NCBI GenBank assembly: GCA_028622995.1
Contig: JAJQJQ010000062.1
Location: 186,001 to 250,000 of the forward strand
From: Panagrolaimus kolymaensis
Lineage: Eukaryota; Nematoda; Chromadorea; Rhabditida; Panagrolaimidae
Length of the DNA stretch: 64,000 nucleotides
Reading direction: 5' to 3'
Shown here: piece by piece, positions 35,987 through 48,042 of the stretch
Layout: every line of letters starts with the position of its first letter
Position numbering within the stretch: position 1 is the first letter of the stretch
Position numbers and translations under genes: made by a program
Notes under the pieces: generated by a model
What the model was told of the DNA's origin: nothing
The model's database searches: none
The model's input: only the letters and a program-made list of their open reading frames with translations

Positions 35987-38900
35987 TCAAATCAAACGAG
36001 CTTGTTTTGCTAATGAATAAAAAATTCCATTACATTTTTTTAGTAAATTTTCTGGAGAATCATATTCACATACTTCACCCTCATTCATTACTATAATTCT
36101 ATCATAATTCATGATTGTATTTAATCGATGTGCAATAGTTAATATAGTACAGCTTTTAAATTCTGTCTTAATTGATTGTTGAATTAATTTATCAGTTTCG
36201 AAATCTATAGCAGCGGTTGATTCATCCAATACTAGAATTTTAGTTTTTTGTCGTAAAATAGCTCGAGCAAGACAAATAAGTTGTCGTTGGCCCATTGAAA
36301 AATTTCCACCGCCTTCACTAATTTCATGATTTAATTTATCCCGAAATTCTTCCACAAATAATCGCAAATGAGCTTTATCAATGGCAGTCCAAAGGGTTGT
36401 GTCACAAAATTCATCGAATGGGTCTAAATTACTCCGAAGTGTTCCACAAAATAAAACAGGATCTTGAGGAATGATTGTCAAAGCTTTTCTTAATTCGTGT
36501 AATCCAACATTTTGGAAATTTATTCCATCAATGTAAATAGTTCCAAAAGATGGTTCAATAATTCGAAAAAGTGCCAATGTTAGGGAAGTTTTACCAGCTC
36601 CCGTTCTTCCAACAATTCCAATTTTTTCTCCAGCATTAATAGAAATATTTAAATTTTTGAGAACCAAAGGCGCGGTTGGACGATATCGAAGTGAAAAATT
36701 CTCAAATCTTATATGACCATTTATGGGCCATGCCACTTTGGGAGAAATGAATGAAGTCGTCCATTCAGCTTCATATTTATTATCCACATATTCTTGAACT
36801 CTTTCTACAGCAACAATACTCATTTCAAGATCTTTAATTTGGCGAGCTATTTCTCCCAACAATCCTCTAAGCATTGTTCCCGTTGATGTAACAAGTGCCA
36901 CCGAACCTGTTGTTAATGATCCAATATGACCAAAATAAATTGCACCCGCAGTTAAACCCGAACAAAAAATAGCTGTAAGCATGTCCATTCGGACTTGAAT
37001 CCATCTTAAACGAAATATTAATTCTTAAAAAAAAAGAGAAGAAAAAAATTGCTCACCTATTTGTTATAATTTCCGCTAAATTTGCTTCAACAGAAATTAT
37101 CCCTTTGGTTAGCATTTGTTGAGAAAATCGTTCTTGAACACCAAAAATACGAACGGAGCTAACACCAATATACGAATCTTGAGTATGAGCTGTTACAGTG
37201 GACCATGCTTTAGAAACTAAGCGGCGTATTTGAACAGACGCATAAGTGTAATAACGCTTTAAAAAAAGTTAAAAATTACGATTTTCAAATTAAATTACAA
37301 AATTTAGCTTTATTAATAAAAAATAAAATAAAAAAAAGCTGTATTTTTTACTTACAACTATAAGAACAAAAATAATTATGACGGGAATAGTAAAAATTCC
37401 AGCGATGGGCATAACAAAAATAGCACTTGCTGTATAATGAACACAATCAGCTAACAAAATGGAACCAAAATTTAATTTTTGTGAAACTTCATTATCTATC
37501 TTTTCTATGTCTTTACTTAATCGATTTAAAATACGTCCCATGGGTGTTCGATCAAAGAAAGCCATGGGTGAACGTAATAAAGAAAATAAAAGATTAGTGT
37601 GAAAGGTTTTACTAGCTTTGTAAGAACCAATGGCGATTAATATTGATGTGATTCCGCTGGCAATCGAACTGGAAATACTAATTAAACCATAAATTTCTAA
37701 ACTTTGTACAGTTGTAAATGATGATGAATCATTTCCAAAACCATTTGACCATTTTGACATCCATATTTGGCTAAAACTTTCTAAGAATGTTCTACAAATA
37801 AATAAAATAATAAAATAAGCTAGAGCTAATAAAATTCCAAAAGCTTTTATATAATCTAAATACATTTTATATGAAACTTTGCCAGTCGCCAACTCTTCAT
37901 CATCAACTAAATTTTTTGTGATGAATTGTGGAGAAACTGCAGATGGGTCGCATAAATCTTTATGTATTGTTAAATCTGATGGTTGATGAGAATAAGTAGT
38001 CGTCGTCAAATGGTTGTTTTCCCAATGATTTATAATATCAGCATCGATTTTATTAGGAACAATTTCTTTATTTTTTTCCGATTTTATTGAAAGTTCATTT
38101 ATTAATTCAATAAAAGCATTGTTTTCCCGAGCCTTCAACTCATTTAATGTTCCAAAATCAATGATTGTTCCATCTGAAAAGCAAAAGAATATATACATAT
38201 ATGAAAAATTTTAGTAAAAGAAGAATGAATACCTTTTACAACTGCAACTTTATCACATTTATCTAAAAATTCAACAGAATTTAATGCAAATATACGGGTT
38301 TTGTTTTTCAATATTCCTGTATTTCCAATAACATTTTGAAATATATGTGCTCCAACATGATTATCAACAGCGCTCAAAGTATCATCCAAAATATACAAAT
38401 CGGAATTTTGATAAACTGCTCTCGCTAATGCAACCCTAGCTTTTTGACCACCCGAAAGATTCAAACCCCGTTCACCGATTTCCGTTCCATCACCAGCTGG
38501 AAGGATTTTAAAATCTTCTTTTAAAGCACAGGCTTCAACAGTTTCATGATATGCTTTATCGTCAAAAAAATTTCCAAATAAAATATTTTCACGTAATGAA
38601 AGATTTTGAATCCATGCTTCTTGGGGCACAAACGCAATGGAAATATCATTTTTACGATAAAATAAACCAGAATTCAAATAAAGTTCACCACAAATTGCTG
38701 ATAATAATGAAGATTTACCAGATCCAACTCGACCTACAACTCCAATAAGTTCTCCTTTTTGGATTTCAATATTCAATGATTTTAATATAGGTAATATTTG
38801 AATTTCTTTATTCTTTGGAGTTATCCATGTAAAATTAGCATTTTTTAATTCCACAATAGTATTTTCATGTGAAGGTTCCATGGTATTGCTCAATTTAAGA

Positions 38901-39056
38901 ATTTCTGGTTCAATAAGGAATTCTTGAACTCGTTTTAAGCTAACATTAACATTGATGAATTCTTGTATTAATCCAGGAATTCGATAAATTGAAAATCGCA
39001 TTAAATTGAAGAGCATAAGTGACAAAAAAGCTACATCTGGTGTTAATGGATTGGAC
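35987..39056 (-). CDS. MRP/ABCC-type ABC transporter, N-terminally truncated
   Basis: Four exons: 39056-38233, 38173-37356, 37256-37057, 37004-35987, all in phase, coding about 953 aa. It begins inside the first membrane domain (NPLTPDVAFLSLMLFNLMRF). NBD1 has Walker A GRVGSGKSS, signature LSGGQKARVALARAV and Walker B LYILDDTLSAVD. The second membrane domain follows (ITNRWIQVRMDM near its end), then NBD2 with GRTGAGKTS, FSMGQRQLICLARAI and ILVLDESTAAID. Such pumps export conjugates and drugs. The usual about 1,500 aa is not reached: TMD0 and most of TMD1 are absent. Upstream of the first exon, at a TTTTAG acceptor, an unrelated plus-strand fragment begins within 10 bp, so the gene appears cut by a rearrangement or assembly join. 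Confidence 0.88.
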
Positions 39057-39427
39057 CTAAAACAGCTATCACGGGAGATAAAAAATGTTTATCTAAATTT
39101 ACCGCAGATGCTAATCGAGAATTAAAACACCAAACAAGTATATTCATAAAATCATTAGAAAAATTTGGTGGTTTAATTAATCGAAAAATACTTTTACAAA
39201 ATAAACCTGGTTTAATTCGAAGAAGCGATGTATTGGAATTTTTGAAAGCAAGCTTCTATCGTGGAGAATATGATAAAATAATTAGAGAATTTATACCTTT
39301 AGGTGGCCAAAAAATTGATTTCACACAAGATAATTTAAATTATTGTAAAATTCCATTTTACGCAAAACCAAACGAAATCTCTGCCTTGCAAGGAACCAAA
39401 GAAATTTTTATGACAATGGTTGGTTAA
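39047..39427 (+). pseudogene. Orphan 3' gene fragment abutting the truncated transporter
   Basis: The plus strand is open from 39047 to a TAA at 39425-39427, with natural composition (SLEKFGGLINRKILLQNKPG, FLKASFYRGEYDKIIREF, YAKPNEISALQGTKEIFM). There is no ATG at its start; an AACAG acceptor at 39064-39065 could open it as an exon. No upstream plus-strand exon is seen, since the transporter occupies that side. It is the C-terminus of a gene I do not recognise. Confidence 0.5.
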
Positions 39428-40310
39428 TTGAAATGCCAAAAAAAAAAATAGATTTGTTTTACTTTTACTTAAAAATTTGCTTATAATAAATACTGTAGTA
39501 AGAATAGCCTATAAAATATTTTTAAATCCATGTTTCTTGATTATTTTTTGTTTTATTTGTAATTTTTATTAGTCAATATTTTTAATAGAAAGGAAATTTA
39601 AAAAAATTTCTTGTTATTATAATTTTTACAGTTTTTTTAATAGAAATTTTCATGGTTTTTATTTCTTTCATCTTTCAAATAGCGCAAATATATATTTTCA
39701 TTTTATTGGGCAAAAAAGGTTACAAGTATATTAACAAAATTACAAGATAAAAGAAAAACTTCTTAAATTTAAAATATCTTTACATGTATTAATAAAAAAA
39801 TTATTTTTAAACTAAAAATTTAAAGAAAAATCGATTTAAAATTGAACAAACTTCATCAATTGTAAAAAAAGCCGGCAATTAGTTTAAAACCCCAAATTAA
39901 AAAAAGAAGATTTAACGCCCGTAGAAAAAAAAACAGATAGAATGTTTTCAAAAAAAAACTACAGGATTCTGGAGATGAAAAAATAGAGAAAATTACAAAT
40001 GAAAATATTACAATACTTTAAAAGTTTTACAAACAAAAAAAGAACCCAACAGAAAAAAAAGTTATTAGAAGACAAAAAAAAAGAGAAACAAACAAATAAA
40101 AAAATTTTCAAAGTTAAAAAATACTAAAGAAAAATTTTTTTTTCAGAAAAAAATTAAAGAAAAAAATATGAATGCATTCGGTTATAAATGGTGATACACT
40201 AAAATTCAATAATCCTATTAACGCTTTTTTTTATGGAATCAGAACTATTAAATTTTAGGTAAACATTTGAAGGGAGAGAAAAAAGATGTTGGAAAAAAAG
40301 ACTCAAAAAC
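39428..40310. other. Intergenic, no feature seen
   Basis: A-rich and T-rich sequence between the orphan fragment and the Argonaute 3' end, with no supported gene. Confidence 0.4.
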
Positions 40311-43300
40311 TCAAGCATTATGGCGAGTTTGTGGGAGATGACTTCCATGATAAAAACTAAGAATTTTAGTTAATTCTTCATAATCAATTGTTTCTTCGCC
40401 ATCGATTTGGCTTCGAGGAATATCATTTGGATGATATTTCTGCATAGTTTGAAAAAGGGAAGCTCCACGTTCGGCAATTGCATCCGCCTGGTAAACGGGC
40501 GAAGGAATGGAAATCGGGCATGTGACAATTTGATGCAACTGCGTCATGCCAAGAAGGAATTCTTGGGCTTCAGCTTTGCTAATTGTAAAATCTTCATGAA
40601 TTACAGTAACCATAATAGTTTTAGCTGTACCAATGCAAGATTTATGTGGGATCATATAAAATTGTTTAAAATTAAATCGATATCCAAAAAAGATAAATGA
40701 TCGAGGTGGAAGTCCTTCAACAACAGAATTATCAGGAGAAGTAATAAAATGACGAGTGGTAATTCGTTTAGTAAAAATAAAACAAATTATTTTTATATCA
40801 TTAAGACCCAATTCATTTACAGCAGATTTAATTGCGCCAATTTCTTTATCTTTTACCATGGAATATTGGCCTTCGGAAACCCCATCCCGAAGAAGAACAA
40901 TAAATTTGGTTTGATGAAATTGATTTCGATGATTTAATGCTTCTTTAACATATTTTGCGAGATAATCTTCGTTGACGCTTTCTTTTCGAGGCTCTTGAAA
41001 AAAGAAGGATGGAACGAAATCATTTGGATCTTTCAAATAATTTGAAACAATTCCAACGGTGGATGGAACAACTGTGGCGCCTTTGAAATTATTTCCCGTT
41101 GGATGGCAAACATCCATGCCAATAATAAAAACTTTGCCCGAATTGATATTAAGATTGGGGCTAAAAAATAAAATCCAAATTAAAGAAAGAAAGTTTTGAA
41201 ACAAAAAGGTAAGCTTTTTTAAATGAGGCATTGATGAAGAAAAAAAACTCCAATTTTTGAAGTGATTAATTAATTTTTTAGACTTTTTTGCTCTAAAGAT
41301 ACCTAAATTTTGTTTTGGATAGTTTTATTTAAAAAAAATTTTTAACTATTGAAGAAAAAGGGAAAATAAAAATAGTAAACCAAAAAATAATTTGAGCTTT
41401 AAAAGTGAATAATTATGTTTTTTTGGATTTTAAGAGTCGCATTATTTTCTGCATTCTTTATATTATTTTTTTTAAACAAAATTCTTCCAAAGGTAACAAA
41501 AATTTGTATCTTTTCATTTTTCCATTTTTAAACATTTCAAACAAAAAAGAATAGAGGAAAAACTTACACTTTTTCGCTAAATTTAACAATATAATTGAGG
41601 CCGCCAGTTTTAACATTTAATTTATGAACAATATTTTGAGATGTTTGATATCGTTTGGGAACATTTTCCGCTGTTTCACTTTTTAAATGTTGAGTTACCA
41701 CTCCGGTTCGAGCTTCAGCAAACTTCAAAAATTCATGAGATTCAGAAACTCCATCCACGACAATAACAAAATATCCAGAATATTTATATGGTGCCAAAGC
41801 TTCAACCCAATCATTTAAATTTCTTGAATAAGTATTAAAAAAATTTGATTGAATTGGAAAAGGAAAAATGTGATCATTTGGCGAAATTAATTTAACTAAA
41901 CGTTCCACGCATTTCATCGCTTTGAAATGATCAGCTTGAGTTGAAAGAACAATAATTTTTTTAATATTTCCACGTTTAAAATAATCTTTACAATTAATTT
42001 TAAAGAAACCCGAAATTTCATTATATTCTAATTCCATATTATTTTTACAAATAATTTTCACGGGTGTAAGTTGTTCAAGGTTTCCATCCAACATTTTTTC
42101 AGCTACAGTAATTCCAAAAGCTTTAGTGATGGAATTTTGAAGTTCAAGTTTTTTCATTTGTTCTTCAATAAGCTTTTTTCGATCAAATGCATTGATAAGA
42201 TTGAGTTTCAAAGCAGAAGGTAGAAGAAATTCGGGAATTCGTGAAACACAAACTTGTTGATTTGAAACTATTTCAAATGAATCAAGGGCATGGATGTCAG
42301 TGGAATATTTCATTTTAGCTCCAATATTTTGTTGTTTTTGTTTTTGCTGTTGTTGAGTAAATTGAAAATTATTATTAATGAAATTATCCAAAACAGCCGC
42401 AACGGAAGAATTATTGTTGAAAGAAGAAAAATTTTGAAAATAATATATTTTTCGACAATCCATGGTTGATTGAAGCTTCAAATTATTGCAAAATAAATTT
42501 TCAATTTGTTTCAAAATTTGATTTGGATTTGGATTTGAATTTCTGCTGTTGTTTAAAAATTTATGAAAGCAATCCATAAATTTTTGTAAAAATTCCAAAA
42601 AATTTATTGCTGGATAAAAAAGTTTTTTGCAGCAATCCATTGCCACACAATAATTTGGAGCATTTAGATGTTTAATAATATGAACACCTTTTTCATGCCC
42701 ATCACGTTCGATAAATGGAGTATCAATAAAATAATTTTTATTGATTTCCATTTTAAATGGCTTTCCTTGAGCTTCAATTAAATATGAAGAACCCATGGAA
42801 ATGAATTTTCCATTTTCCAAAACATGCTGAGATAAAATAAGTTCCATCACATTTCGCTTTGATCGATCTTCGATATTCGTAGATTTGTCAAGGGTGTTCG
42901 AACAATCAGATAAATTAATTCCATTATGTTTATGATCAGGGCCAAGAGCTTTGGAAATTTTGATTGATAAAATTCCATTTTCATCAGTGAGAAAAGTTTT
43001 CAAATATTTGTCAAGTGAAGGCTGAGGAAAATCCAAATCAATATCATTTTCCATGGCTTTCGGAAGCCATAAAATTGAACATCCATCATAAACGTAATCT
43101 TCACCAAGGCCGCTCAAAGTTCGTATGCCAATTCGGCAGAGGGTTTTAAAGCGAGGATTTCGACTAAAAAATTCCAAAATATTTTTTTTTTAATTTTAAA
43201 AAGTTTAAAAAATAACAAACCTTTTGCTTAAAAGCAAAATTTTTTCTCCGGCACTGAAAACAATTTCCACATCACAGGGGTAAGCGAAACTTCCATCATC

Positions 43301-43403
43301 AACATTAATGAGAAATTGAGAAGCGAAACACTAAAAAAATTTAAGAATTTTTATTTTTATTTTTAAGGGAAATTTTTTTAAATAAACTTACAGTTTCAGC
43401 CAT
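40311..43403 (-). CDS. Argonaute (PAZ/PIWI) with D-E-D-D type active-site residues
   Basis: Four exons: 43403-43392 (only MAET), 43330-43221, 43163-41568, 41160-40311; phases match, 855 aa. The long third exon covers the N, PAZ and MID regions and has a Gln-rich loop (QQQQKQKQQ). The fourth is the PIWI domain: Asp589 in IIGMDVCHPTG, a likely glutamate finger Glu633 in EPRKESVNEDY, Asp665 in LRDGVSEGQ, and at the fourth position Asp799 in PVYQADAIAERG, where His is usual. It should bind small RNAs; slicer activity is possible because DDD-type Argonautes are known in plants. It resembles nematode lineage-specific Argonautes more than ALG-1/2, but I cannot place its subclade by eye. Confidence 0.92.
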
Positions 43404-45693
43404 TTTTTCTAATCTATTTTAATACTAAAGCCTAAGGCAAGCAGAAAATAAGTAGATGGATAGCAAAGAAAGCAGCAGGAAGTAAATCCGGTGAGACAAA
43501 AGCTGTAAATGAAAAAAAAAAGATTAAAATTATTGACTCCGATTGCAACAACAAAAAATTAATAATATTTTCATCAAAAAAAAAAACAGGCGGCAGTAAA
43601 ATAATTGAAAATAAAAATATTTTTTGGAAGACTTTTTCTTTATTTTTTTTACTGTTTTTCTAATAAAAAAACGGAAGGATTTATCTTTTTTTTTCAATGA
43701 CCGAAAGACGCTAAATAAAAATATCGATAAAAGAGTTGTTGGTCGCTATTTTTTTGTCATTTATTTCGAAACAGCGCCAGCCAGGGCAAAAAAAGGCGTT
43801 CCATCGTTCAAAAAAGGGAAAAAAGAGAGAAGGAGAAAAAATATAAGAATGAGTCATTATTACTTCCTTTTTTTTGCAAGAAAAAAAAGAAAGGACAAAA
43901 TTAAGTTGCAAAAAAATTAAATAAAAAATAACTCCGATGTTGTTAAAGAAAATATTTTTTAACTCAATAAAACAAATCAACAACGCTCAAAAAAATCTTT
44001 TTATTTGAAAAAAAAATTTTAAAAACTAGGAACAAGTAAGTTCAAAACACTTTTTTTAATCTAAAAATATAAACTAAAAAAATAAAAGTTTTGTTTATGC
44101 CTCGTCATCCTTACATATTAGTACAAACAACATCTAAGGGACAAATGTATTTTTGGTATAAAAAAAGGAGCTAGCTACATTGTTATTTAAAAAATACCAT
44201 AAATACAATTATTTTTTTGTGACGACGACTAAATAATATTTCGAAACACCAACAAAAAAAAATTAAAAGAAAAAGAAAATGAAGAAGAAAAAGGCTTTGA
44301 TCAAAGGTTGCTGCGTCAAAGAAGAGCAGCACACACACGCAAAAAAAGACACTACGAACTCGATTTTGATGCCATCAAAAAAAGTTTGTTCTCGTTCATT
44401 TTTTTTATGTTTTGGACAAAAAAGGAAGCTTGAGGCAGAAATAAATAAAAGAAAAAAATATTATTTATTTTGTAATTCATTCGCTGAACTAAATAAAGGC
44501 AAGCAATGAATTTAGAAGCAAAAAAATGGTTAAATGGGGGAAAAAACAAATCTTTGGAATTTGAGAGGAGCATCTGATGGAGGAGGAGGACCATCGACGA
44601 CGACAAGCAGGAAGACAGAAAAAGTTTCGCTAAACTTGAAAGGTAAGAAAAATCGTAAAAACTCGTAAATCCTTCATTTAACCAAAAAAAAAGGTTATAA
44701 AAAACACATCCAAATAAAGGAGAGAAAAAAAGTTACCGAAATCGGTCTAACAAAAAGCATGGCATCTGGTGGCGACGACGACAGTGATTGATCAGAGTTT
44801 CCTTTAAGGGCAAAAAAATAAAGCTTTATTTCATCATCGCCTATCGAAGCTATCCATTAAAAAAAATTAAGAATAAAGACCTTTACAACTACGGCACACT
44901 GGAATTTTTTACCCGATAAAAAAATTCCTACTCAAAACATAGAAGAAGCAAGCGCTTGAAAAAATAAAAGAAAAAACTAAAAAGAAAAAGAAACAAGAAG
45001 GAGAAAAAAAAATAAGGAGAAGCTAGAAAAGAAACAACCGAACTCGGCAATGGATAAATGAATAAACTGATTCGATTTCCATTTTCATCGTTATCTCCAT
45101 TATTTTTTTTGGTGTTAAACATAAAATCGAAAGTTCTCGAACGATTGAACAACACGCGCGCATTCAGCCTAAAAATAAATTTCTTATAACGAAAAAAAAT
45201 AAAGAATTCAATCTCGTGGTAAGAAAAAAATAATTATAAATTGTTCTGGAATTTGAAGAAGTTTTTTAAATTACAATAATAAACCAGAAAACATTTCTAT
45301 GCAGTTTGTTTTTCATGAAAGCTTCCTCCCATTTTTTGATGTTTTACAAAAGTTTTTAGGCTGAAACAGACATCAATGCTTCTAAGCAAAAAAGAAAATT
45401 TAAGCAAGCAAAAACTCACCAAACTTTCAAAAACTTTGTTTCAGAAATAATTATTAAATAATGTTTTCAGAGTTATAAAGTTTAACGCATCCATAAACAT
45501 TATTTCGAGAATAGATAATAAAATAATTTTTTCCACCGTAATTTTTATTTAGAGAAATGACTCAAACACTTCCCTCATCGCTGGCTTTTTGTTCCATATT
45601 GAAAAAGCACACATTTTTCTTCTAAAAAAATTTCAACAGCAAAAAACTTTTTCCTTGATTGAAATGAATGTTTGATTTTTTACCAGAAAAATT
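43404..45693. other. Gene-poor interval between divergent genes
   Basis: This is the head-to-head space between the Argonaute and MTG2. Only low-complexity Lys- and Phe-rich open frames are seen on both strands; none has consistent splice sites. Promoters of both genes should lie here. Confidence 0.45.
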
Positions 45694-47235
45694 ATGTTAC
45701 TTCAACAACCTCGATTATTAATTTCAAAAAATTATTATTTATTCTCAAATACAAATTGTTTTATACGATTATATGCATCAGCAACATCAACGACGACAAC
45801 GACAACATATGAAGTCGAAGAATTTACTAAACGTCCAATATTTCCAAAAAAGAAAACCAGTGAAGGTGTTGTAAGTCTTTAAAACTTTGTAGCTCTCCAA
45901 TATTTAATAATTATGTTTGCTTTTTAGGCTTTAAGATTTGTTGATTTTCGTCGAATTAATTGTATTGGTGGTAATGGTGGAAATGGAATGGCTTCTTTTC
46001 TTCGAGGATATGCTGCACCTTTTATGGGTCCTGATGGAGGAAATGGTGGAAATGGAGCACATATCTTGTTTCAAGGTTTAACATTCATTACTGTCGTCAT
46101 TTCCATGTTTAATTATTCCTTAATTTTTAGCTGATCCATCCATCAAAGATTTATCAAGACTTCCACCAACAGCAAAAGGAAAAAATGGTGATTCAGGTGG
46201 ATCACAATGTTGTCATGGAAAAAATGCTGATCATTATTATGTCAAGGTTCCATTAAATACTTTAGTTAGACAATGTAATTCTGATGTGGTTATTCATGAA
46301 TTGTATAAACCTGGTGAAATATTTATTGGTGCTCGAGGTGGAGCTGGTGGACATGGAAATAATTTTTATATGAGTAATGAAATGAGAAAACCTATGAAAG
46401 CTGAAGTTGGAGGAGAAGGTGAAGTTGTGAGTTTTAAAGCATGAAAAATATTGTTGTCTGAAGCTTAATGATAAATTTCAGGTACATTATGATCTTGAAA
46501 TGAGAGTTATGGCAACGGCTGGATTTGTTGGATTTCCGAATGCAGGAAAATCGTGAGCTTGTTTCATCATACTTACAACTTCGAAACTTATTATTCTTTT
46601 TTCCAGAACTCTTCTACGTGCTATTTCTCGAGCGAAACCTAAAGTTGCTTCATATCCTTTTACAACTTTACAGCCACATGTTGGTATTGTGCATTATGAT
46701 GATTTTCAACAAGTTGCTGGTAAGCTCCTTTTTCTTACATGATTCTCTATTCCTTTGCCTACCTTTGTTTCTTTTAGTAGCTGATATTCCTGGTCTTATT
46801 GAAGGTGCTCATCTCAATCATGGTCTTGGCTTTTCATTTTTAAAGCATATTCATCGCTGTCGATGCATCTTTTATGTTCTTGATTATTCTCTGGGATCGC
46901 TCAATGAACAATTACAATCATTACAAAAGGAATTAAGACTTTACGATGAAAATATGATCAATAAACCATCAGCAATTGTATTAAATAAAATGGATTTATC
47001 TAAAGTTTGTTTGCTTCCATAATCTTGTCTAATACTAATGTTCGCATTTTTTTAGAATCCAAATGAAAATGTTCAATCATACTTTCCTGGAATGGAAGTA
47101 TTTCCAATTTCTGCAAAAAATAAAGAAAATTTACAACCCATGTTGGTTTATCTTCGAGAACAATATGATACTTATGTGGAAGAACAAAAAGCAAGAATGG
47201 AAGCAGAAGAAGATGATTATGTGTTGAAATTTTAA
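45694..47235 (+). CDS. MTG2: Mitochondrial Obg-family GTPase (MTG2/GTPBP5)
   Basis: Seven exons: 45694-45870, 45928-46075, 46131-46426, 46482-46552, 46607-46719, 46778-47004, 47056-47235, with introns of about 50-58 bp; 403 aa. The N-terminus is basic and Ser/Tyr-rich, fitting a mitochondrial presequence. The Gly-rich Obg fold follows ([37 protein letters not shown]). The G domain has G1 GFPNAGKS, switch [10 protein letters not shown]3 [12 protein letters not shown]4 LNKMDL and G5 SAK in canonical order. The family helps assemble the large mitochondrial ribosomal subunit. Resemblance is closer to MTG2 than to GTPBP10. Confidence 0.9.
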
Positions 47236-48042
47236 TGTTTTGTTTTTATTGTAGAAAAATATTTGTTAGGATTTCATATTATTGTTGTTTGTTTTTACTC
47301 GTTTTTTAGGATAATAAATAAAGGTGAATTTATTTGCAGTTGCAACCACTGAAAATTGTTAACATTTATGCATTTCGTCAAAGTGTGTTACAAAACTTTG
47401 TTAAATTACGGTAAAACTAAAAAATCTGCAACCGATTCAAGGTTGGCTGCTGTTGTAAAGAAAGTTAGCTATCATTCATTGCTTTTTGTTACGTTCTTCA
47501 ATGCTGGTAATAAACCTAGAAAATCCCTTTTTTGTTTGCTTTTATGGTTCCTCCATTTCTAAAAAATCTTTTATTTTCTAACAAACTAAAGAAATTTATA
47601 ATCTAAAAACTTTTTTATTCTTCCTTCTGCGAAGAAGTCATAGCCAATTTGTCACCCCAAATAATTTGGTAGTAGTCTCCATCGTAAAAATTTTTAGGCA
47701 TAGCTTGCTTCCATGTTGAAGATTTTTTCTTTGGAACTAAAAATAACTCCGCCTATTTTTTTTATGAACTTGCTTTCTTTCTTCTTCCGTATGCTTTTTT
47801 TTTTCGGGGGAGAAGAAGGCGAATGAGTGTCAAAAGTGGTTAGCATTTTTTTTTCGGAGGTTGAAAAATAAAGAATATACTATGACTTTGGTGCTTCTGT
47901 TGTTGTTATTGAAGGAGGAGGACCTCTTTTTTTGCTTCATCTTCTTTTTATCTTCTTTTTTCATTTCTTAAAAAAGAAGGAGGAAGACTTACAGAAAGAA
48001 AAATTTTATTTATTAAAAAAAATATTTTTTAGTAAATTAATT
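47236..48042. other. Intergenic, 3' end of MTG2 with AATAAA
   Basis: AATAAA occurs near 47317-47322, about 80 bp after the MTG2 stop. No other gene is supported. Confidence 0.4.

Noticed and set aside
43624..45155. Lys/Phe-rich ORFs between Argonaute and MTG2
   Set aside because: They are low-complexity on both strands, with no consistent splicing.
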